Made by a program: the position numbers and the translations under genes. The notes under the pieces were generated by a model. It searched no databases, was not told the DNA's origin, and saw only the letters and a list, made by a program, of their open reading frames with translations. Below are positions 42,655 through 52,914 of a DNA stretch of 64,000 bases, in pieces. The stretch is from Euborellia annulipes. Its lineage: Eukaryota > Arthropoda > Insecta > Dermaptera > Anisolabididae. Position 1 is the first letter of the stretch, and every line of letters starts with the position of its first letter. The stretch covers positions 124,001 to 188,000 of the forward strand of contig JAKCPI010002775.1 of the NCBI GenBank assembly GCA_023213315.1. Direction: 5' to 3'.

Positions 42655-43130
42655 GAAAAAACCCTATTCAGTACACTAATAATAGCGAGTAGACCTCTTC
42701 CTCATTATAATTATTAATTTATTAAAATATTATTTAATTATAATCTTTTATATTCTATTTTAATGAGGAGGCTAGACAATCGTCCAGTCCCCCTCAAATA
42801 AATAAAGAATATAAATTAATTTCTTGCTACGGCCCTATCTCCAGCATTAAAAATGGATTGCATTTTAAATTTTAATTATAATTATACATTAAATATTTTA
42901 AAATATTAAGATTTCATATTATAATCTATTAGAATTAGATTTTAGCGCTCATTGTACAACATGGAAATAAAATTCTCTTTAAATTTTCCGCTTTTTTTTT
43001 TTTAAATTTTAAAATCATAAATATATTAAATAACAGAAAATAAAATAAATATTAAATTTAATATATAATTACTATAACTATAATTAAATTTTTAATTTAA
43101 TATTTATAAAATAAAAAAAAAAGCGACCAC
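42655..43130. other. Unassigned AT-rich interval
   Basis: Very AT-rich with ATTTAATTTAATAT-type words; nothing recognised. Confidence 0.45.
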
Positions 43131-43196
43131 TGAACAAATGTCTTGCACTGAACTCACCCTCTTGTGTTTCGTTCTATACTCTTAGAAGAGAAGCCA

Positions 43197-43300
43197 TCAG
43201 TTGTGCTTTCGCTCTCTTTTGTATTGTATCGCGTACAGTTTTCTTTTTTATTTTGTGATTTTGTGCAAGTGCTCACGGATTATTTATGACAATACAATCT
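43197..43300 (+). promoter_or_regulatory. Possible first (5' UTR) exon
   Basis: Initiator-like TCAGTT at 43197-43202 follows AAGCCA. The next 100 bases (TGTGCTTTCGCTCTC, CGCGTACAG, TTGTGCAAGTGCTCAC) are less AT-rich than both flanks and end AATCT before GTAAGTTT (43301), a near-ideal splice donor. No long ORF, so it would be untranslated leader. Signals only; transcription unproven. Confidence 0.35.
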
Positions 43301-43309
43301 GTAAGTTTA

Positions 43310-43685
43310 TATATATCTTCTTAATTATTTAAATCTGTGAAAAAAGATATTATCTTATTTAAAAAAGAAAAACAAGTACAACACATTTTTTTTTTCTTTC
43401 ATTGATCAATTTAAACGATTTCAAATCTTAATTTTATTTATTATTGGGTAATATATATAATTAAAGATACTAAATAATTCGCCTATTCCAGTATTTTATT
43501 CAGATTTTGAATAAAACTTTTTTTTTTTTAATAATTAATTTTATATCAAAGCGTTCGAGGAATGGCTGCCATTTCTAAACCATCATAGCTATTAATAGAC
43601 CAATTCCCAGATGTCTTCTTTTCTTTAAGAAAAAGCCAGTATGTTTTTTTCCATATTCCAAAAAATGTTGGAACCTTATGTTTAA
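43310..43685. other. Unassigned AT-rich interval
   Basis: Would be intron if the exon at 43197 is real. A lone hAT-like end, CAGTGGCGAATCGAGGG, begins at 43687 without a clear partner. Confidence 0.4.
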
Positions 43686-43799
43686 CTCAGTGGCGAATCG
43701 AGGGGGACCGGCCCCCCTCCCCCCAAAATACTCTTTAAAAAAAAAAAAAATTGAAGAAATTAATTTTAATTTGTTATTTTATAATTCTTATTCTAGCCT

Positions 43800-44199
43800 C
43801 AGCGGCGTATATAGAAATTTTTTTCGGGGGGGGGGCCTGAAAAATTTTTTATTTTCGCGGAACCAAAATTTTTTCCCGCCCGAAAAAATATTTTACCTTT
43901 TTAGAGACGCAAAATTTTTGCAGCCCGCGGAACCAAAAATTTTTTTCGTTTGCCGCCTGCAGAACATTTTCTCTTGCGCGGGACGCTAAATTTTTGCCGC
44001 CCGCGGAACCATCCCGTTTTTACGGGACATTTCCTTTTTGTAGGGCCTACATTTTCGCGCTACGGGGCCGCGCAAACATTTCGGGGGGGGGGGGCGAGAC
44101 CCATTATTACCTCTATATTCCTATATATGTATATGCATTTAGGAAATTTCGGGGGGGGGGGGGGGGGTGGCGGCCCCCCCCCCCATATATACGCCCCTG
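43800..44199. mobile_element. hAT MITE, duplication TCTAGCCT
   Basis: 400 bp, starting CAGCGGCGTATATAG and ending ATATATACGCCCCTG. Exact duplication TCTAGCCT (43792-43799, 44200-44207). The interior has four or five degenerate units of CCCGCGGAACC then AAATTTTTT, and long G/C runs just inside the ends. Plus-strand ORFs across it are chance. Confidence 0.93.
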
Positions 44200-44214
44200 T
44201 CTAGCCTATAGAAA

Positions 44215-44278
44215 AAAATCTGGTGTGACTGTTCGCACAGCACACAATTTTCTCTTACCCTTGGGCAAGTTAAAGTAA
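44215..44278. repeat. Family A hairpin half
   Basis: AAAAAAATCTGGTGTGACTG, CACACAATTTTCTCTTACCC, then AAAGTAAAAA. The interior of the element is deleted. Confidence 0.8.
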
Positions 44279-44432
44279 AAAGGTATTTTTTATATTTATT
44301 TCTTTAATGGTACGCGTACATTATAGAGTAAAATCTAGGTAGATTTTATTTACTCTAGCTAGACAAATCTAATTGGGTGTGTACACTGCAGAAATTTCAG
44401 CTCTAACTAGAGCTCCGAAGGGTGGACCTAGA

Positions 44433-44635
44433 CAGTGGCGTAGTGAGCTTATACAAAATTATTATATTACACTGGCACTAAATTTAAAATATATTTTCCA
44501 GAAATAAATTATAATAAAAATAAAAATTATCCAACAATTTTTTTGTTTTGCGGACCATTTGGCGCCCTTTTGTGAGTAGCGCGCGGGGCATCATGACCCT
44601 CTTTGCCCCCCCCCCCCCCCCTCGCTACGCCACTG
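44433..44635. mobile_element. hAT MITE without matching duplication
   Basis: 203 bp, starting CAGTGGCGTAGTGAGC and ending CTCGCTACGCCACTG with a C run beside it. Flanks GACCTAGA and GACAAGAA match at only 4 of 8, so it is old or one flank has been rearranged. Confidence 0.8.
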
Positions 44636-44639
44636 GACA

Positions 44640-45130
44640 AGAAGAGAATCTTTTAATTATTTATATGATTGAAAAATAAAATAAATAACGAAATATTATT
44701 AATTATGAATAAAAGAAATAAATACAAACAGCAAACAGACAAAAACGCTCCTGGTTGCTAAACTTTTTTAAAGTCCGGAATACTTTTATACAAATTTTTG
44801 TTGATCTTATTTAAGTATTGGGAATATAAAAATTGAATAAAAAGGGCCTTTAAAAATCTTTGAAGAAATTCCGCAGTTAATTTATTTAAGAGATGTGAGA
44901 GGGTATGCCGCAAGGAAAGCTATTGAATTTACATTTTTATTTTAATATATAATTTCTCTCTTTATTCTAATCCCTTTTCTTGTCCGCTTTCGTGTACAAA
45001 CGTCAAATGGCCTCAAGGGGAACAATAAAAAAAAAGGGTATCGAATCAGATGTTTTGTTTTGCAAATTTAGTTGTTCAATACAAAATTTAAATTTTCCTT
45101 ATGAAAAAATAATCTATATCCATCAATAAA
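44640..45130. other. Unassigned interval
   Basis: AT-rich DNA, nothing recognised. Confidence 0.4.
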
Positions 45131-45134
45131 CATT

Positions 45135-45385
45135 GGAATTTTATAAAAATATCCTTTTAAATTTAACTTTTGACAAGTTTTTGTGTGGATGTTGGTGGGC
45201 TAAACATTCCATGATCACCGGGAATCGAACCCAGGATCTCTGAGGACGTGTGTGTTGGTGGGCCAAACGTCCCATTACCTCAGAGATCTTGGGTTCGATT
45301 CCCGGTGGTCATGGAATGTTTGACCTACCAACATACACAGTCAAAAATTAAATTTAAAAGAATCTTTTTATAAAATTACAATATT
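45135..45385. repeat. Foldback of two tRNA-derived SINE heads
   Basis: Arms of about 110 bp: ATCACCGGGAATCGAACCCAG (45213) faces CTTGGGTTCGATTCCCGGTG (45288). Each carries a perfect B box in opposite orientation and the CATGGAATGTTTG flank seen at 37512-37600. The outer arms TTTTAAATTTAAYTTTTGAC also match. Confidence 0.8.
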
Positions 45386-45389
45386 TAAG

Positions 45390-46300
45390 TAATAGAGATT
45401 ATTTTTTGTATATGATACGTAAATACATCTTGTATTTTATGACGTTTACTTCTAATTTATATTTATTTAATTGAAAAGGTTGAAGGATGTCATATAATTA
45501 TGAATTAATACCTCGTGGCAAATTTTAGCAAATAACTGTTTGAAAAGATTATTTTCTTCTCCATTTGTGAGATAAAACATTACTGGCGGAGTTTAAAGCC
45601 CCTAGGGGCCTTCAACCACCTAAAATAATAAACATAATTGTGTAATCTTTAAAACCATCAAAGAAACAACTGAAATATGGCTTTAAAATATATATTTATA
45701 AATTCTGTGACAGGGATTTTAATCCATTCGTGGTTTTAATTAGGAAACAAAACAAAATTTAATTAATTAATATTTGAAATTTTTTTTTTCTCTCTTTTAT
45801 TTTCTATTACAAGTTATTTCATGTTAAAAATAAAAACTTTTATTATAGTTAAGAAGAATTTTTTTAGTTTGACATTTTAATAATTTTTTTTTACAAAATC
45901 ATCAGCAATTAAATTTACCAGGGGTGGAGGAGGAGAACAAAAATCCAAACTAAATTTAATCAATTTGCCAAGTCCACAATTCAGATAATTTTCTAACATA
46001 CCTGTTATATTAATTTATACAATTTTTTGTTTCACTTCTTTTTTTTTTTTACACTTATAATAAATGAAGAAAATTATTTTGGAAATATTATTATGATGAT
46101 CTAATTTGGTCCATAAATCTATAACGGGAACATAATTAAAGGGGAATATAAAACTTTCAAGAGAAAAATGAAAACATTGATTCTCACTTTATCTCTCTCT
46201 TGAATTTGATCTTCGCGATCTTGTGTCTCGGACACGAACTTCCCATTCCTCTTCTAGCTCTAACCAACAAATTCTTCACTTGCTTCTCTATTCATTAGTA
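45390..46300. other. Unassigned interval
   Basis: AT-rich, T-run-rich DNA with no recognised gene or repeat end. Confidence 0.4.
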
Positions 46301-46303
46301 TTT

Positions 46304-47245
46304 TTTACTTTCTCTTACCTATATATGTAATATATAGAAAGTGTTGGGATCATGTCAAAAATTTGATGTCGAGATTTTGAAGGATATACATGCAGCGGCG
46401 TAACTAGCCTTTGAGGGGGCGAAGCTCAACTGGGGCGACTTTTTACGTTCGAGTTTTTTTTTTTTTGTATTTTTCTTAGGATACTGTGATATAAAATAAA
46501 TTTATTATGAAATTTCAAAAAAAAAGCAAGATATTTTAAAAAGAGGGAGATTTGGGGGAAAAAAGCCGGAGTAAAGCCGGATGCGCGAGGGGCGCCAAAG
46601 GCTTGATGCTCCTGCCCCCCCCCCCCTTCGCCCCCACTTGGAAACCCTACTGTATACATGTTTTGAGGTCCCCTGAGTCCTAAAAAAGTGGATCCTGTAA
46701 ATTTATGTCCGTATGTGTCTGTGTATACATTTTTAAGCATGAAGGAAATGATCTACTAATTTGAAATTTTATATTGATGTTAGGTACCCTCCCGGGCACT
46801 CAAAATAAACTTATGAACAAAATCGGCCAAAAAGTACTAGTACTTTACTATAGAACTTTTTTTTTTTAATTTTTCAAAATCGGCTTTGATTAAAATTCAA
46901 AGTCAATTATTTTTTTACACGCTCTTTAAAAAGTATATTAGTAAAATTTTTCTTGAAAATTGTTTGAAGTACACTTTACTGATGTACTTTTTCCAGTTTT
47001 TTCCGATTTTCTCAAAATTGGCTTTAACGATTTTGATTAAAATAAATCAGTTATTTTTTAGATCCTCTTTAAAATATATATTCTCTTTTTGCCCTGAAAA
47101 TTGTTTGAAGTACACTTTACTGATATAGTATTTCAGATTTTTAAGTGATCAAGTTTGGAATTAACGTGATATTGGAAACTAAATATATCTCGACACAAAA
47201 AATCTTGTGTGACAAGCAGTAAGACTAGTCACACCAGATTTTTTA
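46304..47245. mobile_element. Family A copy, interrupted by a hAT MITE
   Basis: Starts TTTTTACTTTCTCTTACCTA, then GATGTCGAGATTTTGAAGG and ATATACATG. The text resumes after the MITE with TTTTGAGGTCCCC, AGTACTAGTACTTTAC, a duplicated GTTTGAAGTACACTTTACTG block (about 46970 and 47105), and a shortened terminal hairpin (TGTGACAAGCA...GTCACACCAG). Confidence 0.88.
46393..46652. mobile_element. hAT MITE inside family A, duplication TATACATG
   Basis: 260 bp, starting CAGCGGCGTAACTAGCC and ending GGAAACCCTACTG. Exact 8-bp duplication TATACATG (46385-46392, 46653-46660) of family A sequence. The interior AAAGCCGG...GATGCGCG...GGCTTGATGC matches the amplified unit of 26628-27425, so this is the unamplified form. 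Confidence 0.93.
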
Positions 47246-47249
47246 TTTG

Positions 47250-48055
47250 TCTTATCGATCCATTTATTTTCTTTAATTTTCTCTTCTTAACTCTCTTAAT
47301 AGTTCGTTTTTGCATCTTGTTTTTTAGCAAATTCTAAAATCCATGTTTAAAATTAAATTATTATTTGTATTATATATTAATTAATTTCAGTTAAATCTTA
47401 TTTTGCCAATTATTTCTTGATTTTGCCAACTCTACCTAACCTGGAGGGAGCCTCCCCATCCCCTTCTAGCTACGCCCCTGTCAGCAACTAAACTCCAATG
47501 AATCTCATAATATCTTGATTCCGATTTAAACAAGATAAAATTCTAATTAAAATATCAGAATTAAAGCGGATATTATTGTTAATGACACTCTTTGGTTTTG
47601 ATCATTTTTGGGAAATAAGCTTTTGATTGAGGTAAACACAAACAAAAAAAAATAGATTGAAAGGTCTACGTTTAGTGACACACAGTCAAAGTGAATGCAA
47701 AAGCGCATTTCTGTTTCTCTCTCAGAGGGAAAATATCCCATTTAATTCACTGCACAAAAAATTCCTTTTGATACTTCTACTTTCTCTCCAAATATATATA
47801 TTCAATAGGACTATTTCTAAGAGAAATTTTCAATTAACTTAAAAAATAATCTTATTCATAAAATTATCGACATTTATGATTTTTAATTTGATAGATTTAA
47901 TTATAATTAAATGACTTTGATTTTTCATGGGTTATGTGTTTAGTTCCTTTTTTTATATCAATATTTACAAATAAATTGAAGTGATGAGTCTGTTTTTTTT
48001 CTCATTATCTTCCTAATCTTCGATGACACCTATTCTTGGACTTTTAACAGCCAAA
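47250..48055. other. Unassigned interval
   Basis: AT-rich. CTAGCTACGCCCCTG at about 47467-47481 is an orphan hAT right end. Two overlapping short ORFs at 47547-47842 in opposite directions have no recognisable content. Confidence 0.4.
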
Positions 48056-48061
48056 TTTATT

Positions 48062-48110
48062 ATACCAAGCTTAAGTTTCGGCACCTTGTCTAAGCCATCT
48101 TCAGAATATT
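48062..48110 (-). ncRNA. Hammerhead-like motif, stem III altered
   Basis: Minus strand: ATTCTGAAGA (CTGAAGA complement of 48098-48104), T, stem II GGC/GCC, GAAAC (48075-48079), then TTAAGCTTGG instead of GTC. No normal cleavage triplet is seen, so likely inactive. Confidence 0.4.
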
Positions 48111-48239
48111 TTCATGCAAATGTTATTATTTTTAATTTTCCTATCTTTCAACAGAGATTAAATTCAATTAAAGCCTTATTAAAACTTTCATATGCCAACA
48201 ACTATTAATTAATATATTACAATACAATTTTTACGTGTA

Positions 48240-48525
48240 TAGTTGATACCACAAGTGCCTGATGTGGGCGAGAGTGGAGCCTTGGGCTTATGCAACCGAA
48301 ATGCTTAGCTGTCGGTGCTCTGTTCATGCCAACCAGGTATGTACGGTCGGTGCCACAAGTGACTGATGTGCTCGAGAGTGGAGCCTTGGGCTTATGCAAC
48401 GGAAATGCTTAGCTGTCGGTTCGGTTGCCTAAGCTCAAGGCACCACTCTCGAGCACATCAGGCACTTGGTGGCACCGACCGTACTTACGTAGTTAGCATG
48501 AACAAGCACTCGGCAACGGTATGGA
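48240..48525. repeat. Nested family D palindrome
   Basis: CACAAGTGCCTGATGTG and GAGAGTGGAGCCTTGGGC occur at 48250, again at 48355, and inverted at about 48435-48470. The outer parts GCTCTGTTCATGCCAAC and GTTAGCATGAACAAGC face each other. The short TA-flanked element at 48344-48481 is the inner unit. Confidence 0.8.
48344..48481. mobile_element. Family D palindromic MITE flanked by TA
   Basis: 138 bp: TA, CGGTCGGTGCCACAAGTG, then GCTGTCGGTTCGG, then the complement ending CACCGACCG, TA. Almost entirely self-complementary. TA flanks suggest Tc1/mariner-type mobilisation. Confidence 0.8.
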
Positions 48526-48529
48526 TTTA

Positions 48530-49685
48530 ATAATAATATATTTGACTTTCAAAAGTTTTTTTTGAATCCGCCTCACTAAAGTATTTTTATTAGATATAGA
48601 CTTAATGGAAAAAAAAATTAGTTGAACGTAGATCAACAACAAAAAATGAGATTGTTTATTGACTATAGACTAAAATAAATAGACGCCAGTTTTACTTGGT
48701 TATTTCGCAAGCGATCCATACCATCCACCCCTAACTCATTCTATAAACACACAAAGCTGCCGGGTTCACTTATTCAAATGGCAATTTGTAGCGATTGATT
48801 GATTTGTAGCACGTGTATTGATAGACTATTACAGTGTCCATTAGACACATGCATCGTGATGGTGAAAGTCCAATACACTTGACAAACATACTTGGCCCAC
48901 AAATGTAAACTGCTCACAAAGCCTCGATTCTCCTTTAACAATTATCCATTATCCATTTTATAAAGTCATTTCATAATTACCATTCAAATAAATATTTATA
49001 ATTTTGTTGCCAAAACATCGCATTTTTATGTTATATGAAGTCCAATTAAATTACTATAAAATTTTTAGACGCCTCCGTAGAGTCAATAAAAAATAACTAC
49101 TAAGAAAGAATCAATTATTATAATTATAATAATGTTAAGAGAAAGACAATAAATTTATTACTAAAACTAGTTTCATTTATTAATAAAATTCTGAAGTGAA
49201 ACCTCTATAACAAGTTTGACTTCTGCCAGTTAAAAATTCTGTATCCCCTCCAATTCGCTGTTCTATTCTATACAGGAGATTAACACAATCGATTTTAAAG
49301 TATGCAAGCATTCAAACTACGCATTGGAGAAGTCCCAAAATTCACATTCACACCAAGAAAAGTTTAGGAAATGAGTCAAGCCGCCTTTTTCTTGTACCCG
49401 GGACCGGTCATTGCGTAAGAAAATGCAAATTTGATAGGCCTTTGCTCACGCTATTCCCACTAACTCATCTCGATTGCAGAGTTTTTGAGTGGCAGAAATC
49501 GATCTTGCCCTAGTAGGCCTATACGCAAAGAAGTTTCACTTCAAAACAAAATTTTATTTATGAAATTGGTTTTCATTCAAATTGGTGATATAAAATTAAA
49601 CTTTCTTAAGTGGATCTTGAAGAAAAAAGTAAATGACGTGTTTAATTAGTTTTATTAATTATTATAAATAAATAATAATTAATAA
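48530..49685. other. Unassigned interval
   Basis: Mixed AT-rich DNA with a few GC-richer parts (48720-48900, 49240-49530). No frame bounded by good splice signals was found. Confidence 0.4.
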
Positions 49686-49744
49686 TAAGAGGATAAAGGA
49701 GCAAGCAGTCAGGTAGTTAGTCTCGAAATGAAACTCTCTATTGA

Positions 49745-49788
49745 GGAAACAGTTTCGGTTTTAATGAAATATAACCATCATCAGTCCA
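49745..49788 (-). ncRNA. Hammerhead-ribozyme-like motif (left arm)
   Basis: Mirror copy of 49808-49850 on the minus strand. Confidence 0.55.
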
Positions 49789-49807
49789 TTTATCGAGAGT
49801 GTGAAAT

Positions 49808-49850
49808 GGACTGATGATGGTTATATTTCATTAAAACCGAAACTGTTTCC
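49808..49850 (+). ncRNA. Hammerhead-ribozyme-like motif (right arm)
   Basis: Stem I GGA (49808-49810) with TCC (49848-49850). CTGATGA 49811-49817, extra T, stem II GGTT/AACC with a long loop. GAAAC 49839-49843, one base, GTT 49845-49847. Stem I is only 3 bp before a mismatch, so this is weaker than the 52464 copy. Confidence 0.58.
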
Positions 49851-50059
49851 TCAATAGAGAGTTTCGTGGAGATTAACTACCTGGCTGCTTGCTCCTTTAT
49901 TCTCTTATTGTCAAATATAACAGCCACTTCATCTCTTCAATCTTATTAATTAATTATTTATGATTTATTGACGAGTGAAAGATGACGAGAGTGGAGAGGG
50001 GGAAGCCTCCCCCCTTCACGGAAGGGGAAAAAATTTAAAAAAAAAAAAAGGTAAAATAA

Positions 50060-50150
50060 GAAATACAAGTTTCGGTTTCAGCCGAAACTAAGGTTGAGGC
50101 CGAATATTCGGTTTCGGCTGAAAATCTTGTTTCGGTCGGACCCTATTAAT
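50060..50150. repeat. TTTCGGC palindrome cluster
   Basis: GTTTCGGTTTCAGCCGAAAC followed by ATTCGGTTTCGGCTGAAA and TTGTTTCGGTCGG. Short inverted repeats; origin unknown. Confidence 0.6.
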
Positions 50151-50233
50151 AATCTTGTAAAAGTTTTTTATTTTTTCTAATAACAAATATTTATAAACTA
50201 AATGGATAAATTTTTATCGGTCTCTTTGCTCTT

Positions 50234-50362
50234 TTACTTTCTCTTACCCTATATATGAAATATATATAGAGAAAGTATTGCGATCATGTCAAAAATTCGA
50301 TGTCGAGATTTTGATGGATATACATGTTTTGAGGTCCCCTGAGTCCAAAAAAGTGTCATAAT
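50234..50362. repeat. Family A end fragment
   Basis: TTTTACTTTCTCTTACCCTA, GAGAAAGTATTGCGATCATG, GATGTCGAGATTTTGATGG, GGTCCCCTGAGTCC; truncated at a T run. Confidence 0.88.
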
Positions 50363-50364
50363 TC

Positions 50365-50880
50365 AACTATTTTTTTTTTTTTTTATTCTATTGATAGTCA
50401 TCTTTGAAAAAATTTGTTCTTATTAGTGAACTCAAATTCGATAAATGGATTATTCATTCACACTGAAGACACAGCATACGTCCCTTTATTATTATTGTTT
50501 TATTGCAAAAAATCATGTCGAGATTAAACTCTCATATCGCATTCTTATCCGTTCTTTTATCTAACTTTCAATAACAGATTTTCTAAAATAAATAGTGTAT
50601 TTTAGGTATTTTAGCTAGACCCTGACCTTTGTTCCAGATCAAGCTGGAGGAGGCTCTTCCCCCACCACTCTCACCATCTTTCACTCCTCAATGCTTGGAC
50701 ATTCTATTTTCGAGAGGATCTTGAACCCATAAGTCAAGAGATATATCATTTACTCAACTTCTACAGTTTCATTTTGTAGTATAGTAAAAGGTGTAGCCAA
50801 AATTAAAGCCTGCGATTTCTTAAAAATCTGTTAATAAATCGGAGGCTTTTATTTTGGCTGCTTCTACTCCTTTCACTAAG
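50365..50880. other. Unassigned interval
   Basis: AT-rich, nothing recognised. Confidence 0.4.
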
Positions 50881-50884
50881 AGTA

Positions 50885-51012
50885 GAAGAATGGCTGTGGT
50901 GATGATTGAAGAAAGGAACTCTATGAGTAGGGCAGCCAGCGAAAATAAAAAACCTTTATATTATTTCGTCTACGTTTCGGGAACGCATCGCTCCCATCTT
51001 CAGGACGAATTA
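50885..51012. repeat. Hammerhead-bearing element fragment
   Basis: GGCTGTGGTGATGATTGA, GGGCAGCCAGCGAAAATAAA, then the hammerhead. The same order occurs at 23914-24000, defining one family. Confidence 0.75.
50965..51009 (-). ncRNA. Hammerhead-ribozyme-like motif, 6-bp stem I
   Basis: Minus strand: TTCGTC, CTGAAGA (complement of 50997-51003), extra T, stem II GGGA/TCCC-type helix, GAAACGTA (50971-50978), GACGAA. Stem I TTCGTC/GACGAA is perfect. The cleavage triplet GTA satisfies the UH rule. Confidence 0.72.
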
Positions 51013-51014
51013 AT

Positions 51015-51805
51015 TGTTGAATGATAGATGGATATTTTTATTTTGTACACACAATGAAAAAAAAAATAACATGTATTGTGCATATTGATTTAATAAATAC
51101 GACAATTGTATATTATGCAGCTTTAGGCTGTTGAGGTGTATGCACAGCCCCCACCGACGACCAAGATTGAAATCCTTTCACTATACTACAAAGTCACTGA
51201 CTTTATTATAATTTTCTAAAATATTTATATATTTTCAGAAACTAAAGATTTCTCTTTTATATCAATTTATACTAATTAAATAATTTTAAAAAGCAAAAAA
51301 AAAAAAAAAAGGTTAAATAAAACGTAATTGCTTTATAAATAAAAATTATTCCTCTAAAGTTAGTTTGTTAATAATTCAAGTATCTACAGTATGAGAAATA
51401 AATTTATATAAAAACTTATGGATAATTTATTTAAAGTGGTTTAAAAAAAAGCATTGAAAAAAAAAATAAAAGTAGGCTATATTAAAGGCGAAAATTTTAA
51501 CAATTTTACCTTTCATAAATTAAACGTATGTTTTAATCATTTGATTTCAAAGAGCCCTTTTCTGAGCAGGGCCTTATTTTGTTTGTATGGCTTTAAATAG
51601 CCTGTTATCAACAAGCCATAAAGACCTTAGTTGACTCCCAGTCACTCTTTCAAAGGTTAAAGATTATCTCAAGGGAAGCATGTTAAATTTTGACAATGAA
51701 TTTCCATTCAAATCTTTTTATACCTGTGCTATTGAAGAAGGTTTTTTATTAAAATAAGAATAAAAACCTTAAGGGTCATTTAAATATTTGTAAGGAAATT
51801 TTTGT
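51015..51805. other. Unassigned interval
   Basis: AT-rich; no recognised gene or repeat end. Confidence 0.4.
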
Positions 51806-51806
51806 A

Positions 51807-52072
51807 CACTAGTGGCCACAAGTACCTGATGTGCTCGAAATTGAGCCTTGAGCTTAGGCAACCAAAATGCTTGGCTGTCGGATTTTTTGCCTGATGTGCT
51901 CGAGAGTGGAGTTTTGAGCTTGGTCATTCAAACCATTATTATTAAAATAAATAAATCATCTTTTGTTAATGCAACTGAAGGGGAAAAGCTACTTTTTAAG
52001 ACGACTAAGCATTTTGGTTGCCTAAGGTCAAGGTTCCACCCTCGAGCACATCAGGCACTTGTGTATCAGACA
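51807..52072. repeat. Family D copy
   Basis: GGCCACAAGTACCTGATGTG, GAGCCTTGAGCTTAGGCAAC and a second partial unit, then inverted GGTTGCCTAAGGTCAAGG and CACATCAGGCACTTGTG. The loop AAATCATCTTTTGTTAATGC is the inverse of the loop at 52735. The ORF through it is chance. Confidence 0.8.
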
Positions 52073-52463
52073 ATACCCTTATGTATACTACTTTTTAATG
52101 GAAAATTTTTTTCTTTTGATTACTCGTATATATATATTTATTTATTTATTTATTTGTCCACTCAAAATTATAGGCTACACCCAATTATCTTTTGTGACAA
52201 TACAAGACACGTAAAATTTCACATGAATACAGTAATATACAGTACAATTGGTAACATTTTCATATTAACAGGAAAAAGGAAAAAAAAATTCATCATTCAA
52301 AGAAAAAAAAAAAAGCGAAATCAAAACAAAAAAGATAAATAAATATTAGACAGAGTTGAGAAATCTCATATTCAATTTCTCTCACCCCAAAAATTTCCAT
52401 TTCCCTGAGATTCACCACAGCTATATATTTCTAAATAGTGATCTCTTATATGTTTTATTTGTA

Positions 52464-52506
52464 CAGCTGACGTTTCGGTTCTATGTTTTAACCATCTTCA
52501 GAGCTG
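52464..52506 (-). ncRNA. Hammerhead-ribozyme-like motif, 5-bp stem I
   Basis: Minus strand: CAGCT, CTGAAGA (complement of 52495-52501), extra T, stem II GGTT/AACC, GAAACGTC (52469-52476), AGCTG. Stem I CAGCT/AGCTG is perfect; cleavage predicted after GTC. One of the best copies. Confidence 0.74.
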
Positions 52507-52616
52507 ACAAAGTCTTTATAAAAGTGTCATAGTCAATTTTATACATTTTAAGAACCTTTTTGTTATATAATAATAAAAATATATACACAGTGTGATGATC
52601 AGGCATATATTTTGTA

Positions 52617-52911
52617 CAGTCGGCGCAACAAGTGCCTGATATGCTCGAAAGTCGAGCCTTGAACTTAGGCAACCCAAATGCCTAGCTATCAAAGTGTTTA
52701 GTGTTGTCTTAAAAATAGCTTTTCCCTTTCAATTGCATTAAAAAAAGATGATTTATTGGAACGTTCTTTTAAATAATATTCATTCGGAGGTGAAGAAAAG
52801 GCGTTCCCACGACCTCACAAGTTTGCTTTTTATTTTTTTTTAAATAATAGTTTGGTTGACTAAGCTCAAGACTCCATTCTCGAGCAGATCAGGCACTTGT
52901 GGCGCCGACTG
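52617..52911. mobile_element. Family D MITE flanked by TA
   Basis: 295 bp: TA, CAGTCGGCGCAACAAGTGCC, and right end CACTTGTGGCGCCGACTG, TA. Long arms with GCTCGAAAGTCGAGCCTTG. The clearest boundary definition of family D. Confidence 0.88.
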
Positions 52912-52914
52912 TAC

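Larger units (their letters stand above)
49690..49912. repeat. Foldback with two hammerheads
   Basis: Near-perfect inverted arms: AAGGAGCAAGCAGTCAGGTAG to the complement ending at 49905, including GAAACTCTCTATTGAGGAAAC. Loop ATTTATCGAGAGTGTGAAAT. Confidence 0.9.

Noticed and set aside
44433..44635. 8-bp target duplication for this hAT MITE
   Set aside because: Flanks match at only 4 of 8 bases, so a duplication is not claimed although the TIRs are good.
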